A stretch of DNA of 30,288 nt from AC-69 sp044869895 (GTDB taxonomy: Bacteria; Actinomycetota; UBA4738; HRBIN12): NCBI GenBank assembly GCA_044869895.1, contig JBIOXZ010000136.1:1-30288 (forward strand), given 5' to 3'. Below, one piece after another: positions 7,890-14,958 of the stretch (the first letter of the stretch is position 1; each line of letters begins with the position of its first letter). The notes under the pieces are model-generated. The model saw nothing but the letters and a program-made list of their open reading frames with translations, made no database searches and had not been told where the DNA came from. The position numbers were made by a program, and so were the translations under genes.

Positions 7890-10448
7890 TCAGCCGAAGA
7901 ACGCGGCGAGCTGGGGCTCCACGCGGCGGCGGAACGCGACGTTGATCCGCTGCCGCTCGAGCACCTGCTTGAGCATCTTCCTCGCCTGGGGGATGTCGTG
8001 CTCGTCGAAGAACGCCTGCGCATCGGCCTCCTGCTCGGGCGTGGTCAGGAACCGCACGCCGTCCGCGAGGTAGATGATCGTGTTCGGAGGCAGCCGCCGG
8101 TTGACCTCCTCCCAGCGCTCCTTGACGAACCGCCACGCTCGATCCCCCACGTCGCGGTTGGCCATCGCCCTGCCCAGGAGGAACGGCGCGTTCTGGGACC
8201 GGACCTCCTCGCTCAGCGCGAGGTCCAGGGCTCGGTCGATGAGGTCGGGCTGCCTGAAGTCGGCCAGCGCGTACAGGTATCGGAGTTGCTCTTGGGGCGT
8301 GGGCGCGTCCTTCGACCGGGCCAGGAACCGCTCGAAGTCATCGCCATCGCCGGTGGCCGCGACGACGGCGACCGAGGCGGCCGCCAGCGAGGGGTCCACG
8401 GGCTCGCCTGCTCGGGCCTCCGCCTCGAGCTCCCGAGCCCTCGCCGAGACGTCGGCATCGCCGCCGAGGATGGCGAGGGCGGAAACCAGGGTGCCCCGGA
8501 GCGACCTCGACAGGTCGGGCTCGTCCGGTCCGGGCTCCCACCTGAGCCGGTCAAACGCGGGGCGCCCCAGCTCCCGGACGTACCGGCGGAATCCCTCGCG
8601 AGGCTCAGCCTCCACGAACCGGTCGAACCATCCCATAGTGGTCACGACCGTCTGCCACACGTGGAGATCGGTCTCTCCCGTCAGCCCCCGGACCAGCTCG
8701 AGGTATTCGGCGGCGGGAACACCGCCGGCAACCGCCTCCGCCCACATGTCGTCCACCAGCCCGAACCGTTCGATCGCGGCCAGGGCCTCGAGGGCATGGG
8801 TCCAGACCCGCTCCCGGAGCGCACCCTCGTACCCGACCCGGAGGAAGCTGGCCCCCTCTGCGTTCGCCACCACGACCGGGTCGCGGGCCAGTCGGGGGAG
8901 GTCGGCTCCCGTCGGCTCGACCAGGAAGGCCCGAACCTCCCCGTCCCGGCCGGAGGACTCGCGGGCGAGCAACGGGACCTCCCAGCGCGTCCCGTCGTCG
9001 CCGCCGTCGTAGCGGAACCGTTCCTGGGCGAACGAGAGCGCGTCTGCATCCTCCCGCACGGTGACGAGCGGGTATCCGCCCTGCCAGATCCAGGTGTCCA
9101 TGATCCGGCGGACCGGCTCCTCGGTGGCGGCCTCGATCGAGTCCCACAGGTCTGACGTTTCGGTGTTACCGAACTCGTGATCCTTCAGATAGCGGCGGAT
9201 CCCGTCCCGGAATCGTCCGGGACCGAGATACCGCTCGAGCATCCGCAGGACGGCGGCGCCCTTCGTGTAGGTGAGTGAGTCGAACATGTCAGACGCGTCG
9301 TCGGGCGAATTGACCGGATACTCGATGGGGCGCGTGCTGTTCAGCGCGTCGATCTCCAGGGCCGTCGAACAGACCCTGCGGAACGATCCCCACCGGTCCC
9401 AGTCCGGCCGGAACGCATCCACCGCAAGGTTGGCCATGAACGTGGCGAACGCCTCGTTCAGCCAGATGCCGTTCCACCACCGCATCGTGACCAGGTCGCC
9501 GAACCACATGTGGGCGAGCTCGTGAGCCACGACGTCGGCCACCGCCAGGAGCTCCTGCTGGGTGGACTGCGTGGGCTCGACCAGGAGCAGCGATTCCCGG
9601 TAGGTGATCAGCCCCAGGTTCTCCATGGCGCCGGCGGCGAAGTCCGGCAGGGCCACGAAGTCGACCTTCTTCTCCGGATACGGGATCCCGTAGTAATCGG
9701 TGAAGAACCGGAGCGAAAATGCCCCGGACTCGATGGCGAAGTCCACCAGGTGCCCCTTGCCGGGGACGTGCGCAACCCGCAGCGGAACGCCGTCGACGTC
9801 CACGGCCTCGGTCAGCTCGAGCGGCCCCACGACCCACGCGACGAGGTACGTCGACATGGGGATCGTGTCGTCGAACCGGACGGCCACCTTGCGATCCCCT
9901 GACGGCTCCCGGCCCACCTCCGGCGTGTTGGACAGCGCGACCAGCCCCTCCTCCACGACCAGCGTCACCGAGAACACGGCCTTCAGGTCGGGCTCGTCCC
10001 AGCAGGGGAACGCCCGCCGCGCGTCGGCCGCTTCGAAGTGGGTCGTGGCGATGGTCCGGGTCCGGCCCTCGGCGTCGGTGTAGGTCGAGGGATAGAACCC
10101 CACCAGCCGCTCGTTCAGGACCCCGGTGTACTCGAGGTGAAGCGTCCACTCCCCGGGCGGAGCGGGCTCGGCGAGCAGGACGCGCGCACGCTCGTTCGCC
10201 CGGTCGAGCGAGATCTCAGAGACGTCGACCTTCGTGCCGTTGCCGTTCGTCAGCCGGCCGTCCTCCACCCGGAGGTCCACCGCGTTCAGGACGATCTCCC
10301 TGACGGGCTCGCGCACGGTGATCCGGACGTCCTCGGCGCCGCGGAAGGTCCCCGCGGCCAGGTCGGGCTCGATCGCGAGCTCGTAGCGGGAGGGTATGAC
10401 GGTTCGAGGCAGGCGGTACGTCGACTCGCCTCCGCCCGTCCGGCTCAC
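7890..10448 (-). CDS. pepN: Aminopeptidase N (M1 family zinc metallopeptidase)
   Basis: An 852-residue M1 aminopeptidase. The substrate-binding GAMEN motif is at residues 273-277, the zinc motif HELAH at 309-313, and the third ligand Glu332 is in LNEAF. An N-terminal beta-saddle domain and a helical ERAP1-like C-terminal domain (about residues 500-850) complete the usual architecture. No signal peptide is present, so it is cytoplasmic. It removes N-terminal residues from peptides and feeds free amino acids to metabolism. The GTG start overlaps the ilvE stop in GTGA, so translation is coupled to the aminotransferase. It is followed by the aldehyde dehydrogenase gene after 11 bases. Confidence 0.95.
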   Translation of the reverse strand: MSRTGGGESTYRLPRTVIPSRYELAIEPDLAAGTFRGAEDVRITVREPVREIVLNAVDLRVEDGRLTNGNGTKVDVSEISLDRANERARVLLAEPAPPGEWTLHLEYTGVLNERLVGFYPSTYTDAEGRTRTIATTHFEAADARRAFPCWDEPDLKAVFSVTLVVEEGLVALSNTPEVGREPSGDRKVAVRFDDTIPMSTYLVAWVVGPLELTEAVDVDGVPLRVAHVPGKGHLVDFAIESGAFSLRFFTDYYGIPYPEKKVDFVALPDFAAGAMENLGLITYRESLLLVEPTQSTQQELLAVADVVAHELAHMWFGDLVTMRWWNGIWLNEAFATFMANLAVDAFRPDWDRWGSFRRVCSTALEIDALNSTRPIEYPVNSPDDASDMFDSLTYTKGAAVLRMLERYLGPGRFRDGIRRYLKDHEFGNTETSDLWDSIEAATEEPVRRIMDTWIWQGGYPLVTVREDADALSFAQERFRYDGGDDGTRWEVPLLARESSGRDGEVRAFLVEPTGADLPRLARDPVVVANAEGASFLRVGYEGALRERVWTHALEALAAIERFGLVDDMWAEAVAGGVPAAEYLELVRGLTGETDLHVWQTVVTTMGWFDRFVEAEPREGFRRYVRELGRPAFDRLRWEPGPDEPDLSRSLRGTLVSALAILGGDADVSARARELEAEARAGEPVDPSLAAASVAVVAATGDGDDFERFLARSKDAPTPQEQLRYLYALADFRQPDLIDRALDLALSEEVRSQNAPFLLGRAMANRDVGDRAWRFVKERWEEVNRRLPPNTIIYLADGVRFLTTPEQEADAQAFFDEHDIPQARKMLKQVLERQRINVAFRRRVEPQLAAFFG

Positions 10449-11368
10449 AGCACCGGGGCGAGCCAGGAGGCGTATTCCTCGATCTCTCCCTTGGTCGCCG
10501 CGAAGAACGTTCCCTGGATCTCCTTCGTGATCGGTCCTCGGGTCCCCTCGCCCACGACGCGATCGTCCACCTCGCGCACGGGAGTGACCTCGGCGGCCGT
10601 CCCGGTGAAGAAGGCCTCGTCGGCGTTGTACAGGTCCGTGCGGACGAGGTTCTCCTCGCGCACCTCGTAGCCGAGGTCACCGGCCATCGACATGACGGTG
10701 GCTCGGGTGATGCCGTCGAGGCAGCCGGACTGGGTGGGAGGGGTGAGCAGGACGCCCTGGCGGACGACGAAGACGTTCTCGCCAGTCCCGTCGGTGATGT
10801 AGCCCATCTGGTTCAGCATGATTGCCTCGTCGTACCCAGCTTTGATGGCTTCAATCTTGGCCAGGACCCCGTTGATGTACTGCCCCGTGGCCTTGGCCGC
10901 TGCCGGGAGCGAGTTCTGGTCGTTGCGCCTCCAGGAGGAGATCTTGACCCGCACGCCCTGCTCGAGCCCCTGTTCGCCGAGGTAGGCACCCCACGACCAC
11001 ACGGCGATCACCACGTTGACCGGCGCGCTCAGCGGGTTCACGCCCATCTCGCCGTAACCCCGGAACACCAGTGGCCGGATGTAGCACGCCGACAGCTCGT
11101 TCGCCCGGATGGTCTCCTTCACCGCCTCCGAGAGCGCCTCGGCGGAGAACGGGATGTCGAGGTGATAGAGCTTCGCCGACCGGAACAGCCGCTTGAGGTG
11201 CTCATCCAGATGCCAGACGGCCGAGCCGCGCGCGGTCTCGTAGCACCGGATGCCCTCGAACACGCCGCTGCCGTAATGCATGGCGTGGGAGAGGACGTGC
11301 ACCTTGGCGTCGCCCCAGTCCACCATGTCCCCGTCCATCCAGACCTTCCCGACGGGCGTGATGGGCAT
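10445..11368 (-). CDS. ilvE: Branched-chain amino acid aminotransferase
   Basis: A 307-residue fold-type IV PLP enzyme. Lys159 in the AAAKATGQYINGVLA block is the Schiff-base lysine; TDGTGENVF (192-200) and CLDGITR (216-222) are the classical IlvE signatures. It interconverts leucine, isoleucine and valine with their 2-oxo acids using 2-oxoglutarate/glutamate, and serves both synthesis and breakdown. The ATG at 11368 follows a strong AAGGAGGAG site; the much longer open frame upstream is non-homologous and antisense-like noise. The stop overlaps the pepN start. A 104 bp leader with a -10 candidate and a hairpin lies upstream. Confidence 0.94.
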   Translation of the reverse strand: MPITPVGKVWMDGDMVDWGDAKVHVLSHAMHYGSGVFEGIRCYETARGSAVWHLDEHLKRLFRSAKLYHLDIPFSAEALSEAVKETIRANELSACYIRPLVFRGYGEMGVNPLSAPVNVVIAVWSWGAYLGEQGLEQGVRVKISSWRRNDQNSLPAAAKATGQYINGVLAKIEAIKAGYDEAIMLNQMGYITDGTGENVFVVRQGVLLTPPTQSGCLDGITRATVMSMAGDLGYEVREENLVRTDLYNADEAFFTGTAAEVTPVREVDDRVVGEGTRGPITKEIQGTFFAATKGEIEEYASWLAPVL

Positions 11369-11472
11369 CAGCTCCTCCTTCGCGTGCTGCGGACCGCCCG
11401 ACCCAGGCCGACTTCGGGCGGCCGGCGCGGCCTCGACAGGATATCGGCTCGGCGGCGCGGACGGCGGGCGGG
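11369..11472 (-). promoter_or_regulatory. ilvE leader with -10 box and 8-bp stem-loop
   Basis: The gap upstream of ilvE holds TATCCT (complement of 11438-11443) as a -10 candidate without a good -35, which would give a 5' leader of roughly 60 bases. Inside the leader, arms at 11394-11401 and 11414-11421 (CCGCCCGA and TCGGGCGG) form a perfect 8-bp stem with a 12-base loop just upstream of the ribosome site. No U-run follows, so it is not a typical terminator. It may stabilise the mRNA, end the preceding transcript or be chance in GC-rich DNA. Confidence 0.35.
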
Positions 11473-12267
11473 TCAGGGCAGGTCGTACGCCCGCCACAGG
11501 ATCTGGAGGTCGGGCTCCACCGGCCGTTCCAACGAGCCGAATCGCCCCTCCGCCCAGATCCGGAGCTCGGGGACGACCCGGCGCCGGACGTCCTCTGGGA
11601 CCCGCCACGTCCAGGAGTGCATGCCGGCGTCCATCTCGTCCAGGAACTGCCCGACGGTGGTGTCGTCGTGGGTCGCGATCGGCGGCAGCACGCGCGCCCG
11701 TGCCCCGTAGCGCTCGAACTCCTGCTCGAGCGCAGCCGGATCCCTGGGGTCGAGCCCCACCGCGAAGGCGACGCCTCCGGCGAGCTCCAAGAACCGGTCG
11801 ACGATCCCCCACGTGTCCTTGAACCCGCCGAGGTTCACGAGCGCGGTTCCGCCGGGGCCGACGACGCGAACCAGCTCCTCGACGAGCCGTTGCCACGCGG
11901 GGACGAGGTGGAGCACCCACCGCACGACGGCGCTGCCGAACGCACCCTCGCGCAACGGAATCCGGGTGGCGTCGGCCAGGACGAGCGGGAAGGGGATGTC
12001 GCCGCCCGCCTTTTCCACCAGCTTGGCCAGCATCGGGCGGGACAGGTCGAGCCCCACCATCGGCACGCCCGCCCGGTGCAGCGGGAGCGAGATGAGACCG
12101 GTCCCCACTCCGACCTCCAGGCAACGTCCCCGTCCGTCGAGCTCGGCTCGCAGCAGCTCGACGGTCGCCCGCTCGGTCTCGGGGAGGAGCGCGCGGGTCC
12201 GGTCGTAGAACTCCGCGGCACGATCGAACCGGATCGAGTCCGAACCCGTGCCCGCGGGCGGTCGCAC
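11473..12267 (-). CDS. Class I SAM-dependent methyltransferase
   Basis: A 264-residue protein with the Rossmann-type methyltransferase core. Motif I CLEVGVGTGLIS is at about residues 49-60, the acidic end of beta-2 is Asp74 in VGLDLS, motif II-like ADATRIPL is near 98-105, and a Methyltransf_11-type segment (VVRWVLHLVPAW, then RVVGPGGTALV) follows. It transfers methyl from S-adenosylmethionine to an unidentified small molecule. The GTG at 12267 lies 13 bases after the yqgE-like stop but has no good ribosome site, so the start is uncertain by several codons. It is the last gene before the ilvE promoter. Confidence 0.8.
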   Translation of the reverse strand: MRPPAGTGSDSIRFDRAAEFYDRTRALLPETERATVELLRAELDGRGRCLEVGVGTGLISLPLHRAGVPMVGLDLSRPMLAKLVEKAGGDIPFPLVLADATRIPLREGAFGSAVVRWVLHLVPAWQRLVEELVRVVGPGGTALVNLGGFKDTWGIVDRFLELAGGVAFAVGLDPRDPAALEQEFERYGARARVLPPIATHDDTTVGQFLDEMDAGMHSWTWRVPEDVRRRVVPELRIWAEGRFGSLERPVEPDLQILWRAYDLP

Positions 12268-12280
12268 CGAGCCGATGCGC

Positions 12281-12823
12281 CTAGTTGAGCGAGGGGTCGG
12301 GGGGCATCAGCCGGAGCAGGTCGTACTCGCGGCCCTTCCGCCGGAGGACCTCGCTCCACAGCCGCTCGGGATCGGGATTGAAGACGTCATCCTCCAGAGC
12401 GGGCTCCACGATCCACGATCCCTCCTCGAGCTCGGCCTCGAGCTGCCCCGGACCCCACCCCGCGTGGCCTGCGAACACCCTGGCCTTCCGGATGCCGCCG
12501 ATCGAATCGCCGTCGGCCTCGTCAGGCAGGAACCCGATCGATCCGAAGGCCACGACGTTGGCCCGCTCGGGCTCTTCGAAGTCGGCAACCACCACTGCAG
12601 CCTGGGGCTGGACCGGTCCGCCGATGAACAGCGGGTCCCCAGGAGACACCAGGTCGGCCAGGGGCGGGGCGGCCTCGCTGACCGGGACCTCGGTGGCCCG
12701 GTTCAGCACCACGCCGACCGCGCCCTCGTCGTCGTGGTGGCCGATGAGGACGACGGTCCGGCGGAAGTTGGGATCCCACAGGTCCGCGCCGGCGATCAGC
12801 AGATGGCCCCTCAGGCTATCCAT
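12281..12823 (-). CDS. YqgE/AlgH family protein (DUF179)
   Basis: A 180-residue protein with the hallmark N-terminus of the YqgE/AlgH family: LRGHLLIAGADLWDPNFRRTVVLI, with later blocks GAVGVVLNR and FIGGPVQP and a C-terminal FAGHAGWGPGQLEAEL. The family is conserved, single-domain and cytoplasmic, and its biochemical role is not established; some members affect alginate gene expression. The ATG at 12823 is where homology begins; the ribosome site is weak. It lies 35 bp downstream of the oxygenase-like gene and 13 bp upstream of the methyltransferase gene, consistent with one transcript. Confidence 0.9.
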   Translation of the reverse strand: MDSLRGHLLIAGADLWDPNFRRTVVLIGHHDDEGAVGVVLNRATEVPVSEAAPPLADLVSPGDPLFIGGPVQPQAAVVVADFEEPERANVVAFGSIGFLPDEADGDSIGGIRKARVFAGHAGWGPGQLEAELEEGSWIVEPALEDDVFNPDPERLWSEVLRRKGREYDLLRLMPPDPSLN

Positions 12824-12858
12824 ACGGTTGCCATCATCCCCGTTGTCGGTGGGTCCGC

Positions 12859-13812
12859 TCAGGCCTTGAGGGCGGGCTGCCAGGCGCTCGGCAGGTCGAC
12901 GGGCCGGGTCACCCGGCCTTCCAGGTATCCCCTGGCCACGAGCTGGATGAACATGTACACGCCGACCTCCCAGAACGCGGAAAGGACGCCGGGGCGGTAA
13001 CCCCGAGAGCTCACCCCGTGCTGGAGGGATTCCACGGCGCGCCAGTCCTCCCGGTTGGTCACGTCCCAGAACTCCACTGCCCACGAGGGATCGAAGCCGG
13101 GACGCTCCACGAGCTCCGGCGGGAACAGCCACTCGCACTCGACGAAGGTCCGGTCGACGGCCAACGGTTCCAGCCGATGCGTGAGCACGTAGTCCGGGTG
13201 GGGGCTGATCAGGAAGCTCGGCCACATGCCGACGTACCCGACCTGCCGGAGAAGCTCCTCGTCGAGGCCTCGGAGCGGGATGCCGTAGCTCCTGCCGTCG
13301 AGCGACATGGTCTCGGCGTCGTCCCGGAGCAGCATGGGGCCGGCCACGTACAGCCCGTCGTGGGGGAAGGCCACGCTGCTTTCGGGTGGGCTCACGCGGC
13401 ACAGAGCCGGGTGGATCTCGGAGCAGTGGTAGCACTCCTGGTAGTTCTCGGCGATCAGCTTCCAGTTCGCCGCCAGCTCGTAGGAGTGGCGGGCCCCGAC
13501 CATCAGTCGTTCGGGCTCGTACGGGGCGAAGTAGTCGTCGAGGTGGCCGACGTGCCGGTCGAACCGGACACCATCGCCGGAGGGGTTCACGAACTCCCAC
13601 CCTCGCCACTCAAGCGATGACGGATGGCGGTGGCGCGCTCCCGTCCGGCCCAGGCACAGCCACGAGGCGTCGAAGAAGTGCTCGAACTCCCACTCGAAGA
13701 CCTCCGGCGACGTGTAGGCCTCGGACGGCAGGGCATGGCTGTGCCCGAACGGCTCGAGGGCGGGAGCCAGGCGCTGGGGATCGATCGGTGCGGGGTGGGC
13801 GGTGAATCTCAC
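12859..13812 (-). CDS. Ring-hydroxylating oxygenase alpha-subunit-like protein lacking the Rieske domain
   Basis: A 317-residue protein whose C-terminal two thirds match the catalytic domain of Rieske non-heme iron oxygenases of the glycine-betaine/aromatic type. ANWKLIAENYQECYHCSEIH (115-134) gives iron ligands His129 and His134, and Asp256 in NREDWRAVES is the likely third. The N-terminus (SEAYTSPEVFEWEFEHFFDASWLCLGR) is also family-typical. It then jumps at about residues 56-68 straight to EWRGWEFVN, which in relatives follows the Rieske domain. The CxH...CxxH cluster domain of about 90 residues is therefore absent, while the frame stays open. Relatives are usually about 400 residues long. 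The GTG start is nine bases after the upstream stop. It could be an active oxygenase fed by a separate ferredoxin, a decayed gene, or an assembly deletion. Confidence 0.8.
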   Translation of the reverse strand: MRFTAHPAPIDPQRLAPALEPFGHSHALPSEAYTSPEVFEWEFEHFFDASWLCLGRTGARHRHPSSLEWRGWEFVNPSGDGVRFDRHVGHLDDYFAPYEPERLMVGARHSYELAANWKLIAENYQECYHCSEIHPALCRVSPPESSVAFPHDGLYVAGPMLLRDDAETMSLDGRSYGIPLRGLDEELLRQVGYVGMWPSFLISPHPDYVLTHRLEPLAVDRTFVECEWLFPPELVERPGFDPSWAVEFWDVTNREDWRAVESLQHGVSSRGYRPGVLSAFWEVGVYMFIQLVARGYLEGRVTRPVDLPSAWQPALKA

Positions 13813-13821
13813 GGAAGCATC

Positions 13822-14958
13822 CTAGGCTTTCGGGATGTCCTTGCCCGGGTCGAGGAAGGGCAGGGCGGCCGTCACGGCGGGCACCGGTCCACCCGGGGGC
13901 TCGAGCTCCAGCTCGGTCCCCGGTTCGGCCAGCTCGGCGAGAACCCATGCGTACCCGATGTTCTTCTCCAGGCGGAACGAACGGCCGGCCGAGGTGAGCC
14001 TACCCACCGCCGTCCCGTCTCGCACGACGGGCCAGAAGTCCTCGAGCCACATCCGGAAGGGCTCGCCGCCGAACTCGACGCCGACGAGCTTCCTCCTGAC
14101 TCCCTGCATCGCGATCCTCTCTAGCGCAGCTCTGCCGATGAAGTCCGCCGAGAACTCGACGAGCCGTTCCATCCCCGTCATCTCGAACGGGTTGTTCTCG
14201 ATCGTCATATCGCTGCCGTAGTTGAAGATCCCGGCCTCGATCCGCCGCTGCTCGGAGGGGGCGATGGCCCGGATCTCGTATGGCCGGCCGGCCTCCATCA
14301 CCCGGTCCCACAGATCGAGCCCCCGCGACGAGTCACGGAGGTAGATCTCGTATCCCACCTCGCCGGTCCAACCCGTCCGGGACACCACGACCGGGATGCC
14401 CTCGAGGTCCGACTCGATGCACCGGTAGTACCGGAGGTCCGTCACGGCCGGGCCGAACAGGTCTCGGACGAGCTCCTTGGACTTCGGGCCCTGGACCTGG
14501 AGCGGCGAGACGTCGGGCTCCTGAACGGTGACCTCCAGGCCGGCCAAGGCCTGCACGCCCTTCGCGTACAGCAGCGCGTCGGAGTCGGCGAGCGAGAGCC
14601 AGAAGTGATCCTGGCCCAGACGCAACAGGATGGGGTCGTTCACGATGCCGCCGTCCGGCGCGATGAGGGGCGCGTACTTGCACTGGCCCACCTCACACCT
14701 CGAGAGGTCCCGGCACGTGAGGAGCTGGGTGAACGCCGCCGCGTCGGGCCCGGTGATCTCCACCTGCCGCTCCACAGCGACGTCCCACAGGGTCACGTGC
14801 TTCAGGAGGTGCCAGTACTCCTCCTCGTCGTCGTCGTAGAAGGTGGGGATCAACATGTGGTTGTACAGATCCCAGCTCTTGCAGCCCGCCTCCACCGTGC
14901 GCTCCCAGTACGGCGACTTGCGATACCAGGACGCAACGTAGAGCGGGAATGAGAACAT
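13822..14958 (-). CDS. GcvT/DmdA-family folate-dependent aminomethyltransferase or demethylase
   Basis: A 378-residue protein of the glycine-cleavage T family. LYNHMLIPTF (31-40), EEEYWHLLKHVTLWDVAVERQV (about 45-66), DGGIVNDPI (102-110) and EPDVSPLQVQGPKS resemble dimethylsulfoniopropionate demethylase DmdA more than housekeeping GcvT. The C-terminal barrel (VGRLTSAGRSFRLEKNIGYAWV) is also present. Family members move a methyl or methylene group from a substrate to tetrahydrofolate. It is linked to an FAD oxidoreductase upstream (TGATG stop-start overlap) and an oxygenase-like gene nine bases downstream, so removal of methyl groups from an N- or S-methylated compound is a fair inference. The ATG has a GGGGGAGG site. 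The substrate is not determinable here; DMSP is one possibility among several. Confidence 0.8.
   Translation of the reverse strand: MFSFPLYVASWYRKSPYWERTVEAGCKSWDLYNHMLIPTFYDDDEEEYWHLLKHVTLWDVAVERQVEITGPDAAAFTQLLTCRDLSRCEVGQCKYAPLIAPDGGIVNDPILLRLGQDHFWLSLADSDALLYAKGVQALAGLEVTVQEPDVSPLQVQGPKSKELVRDLFGPAVTDLRYYRCIESDLEGIPVVVSRTGWTGEVGYEIYLRDSSRGLDLWDRVMEAGRPYEIRAIAPSEQRRIEAGIFNYGSDMTIENNPFEMTGMERLVEFSADFIGRAALERIAMQGVRRKLVGVEFGGEPFRMWLEDFWPVVRDGTAVGRLTSAGRSFRLEKNIGYAWVLAELAEPGTELELEPPGGPVPAVTAALPFLDPGKDIPKA

Noticed and set aside
5254..8073. 939-codon open frame on the plus strand
   Set aside because: It runs antisense to the permease, dioxygenase, dehydrogenase and part of pepN, all of which have clear catalytic motifs. 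High GC makes long antisense frames; its translation is Arg/Pro/Gly/Ala-rich with no domain.
13606..13646. Frameshift as the cause of the missing Rieske domain
   Set aside because: The frame is continuous across the join, and neither other frame in the neighbourhood contains CxH or CxxH Rieske motifs, so a simple frameshift cannot explain it.
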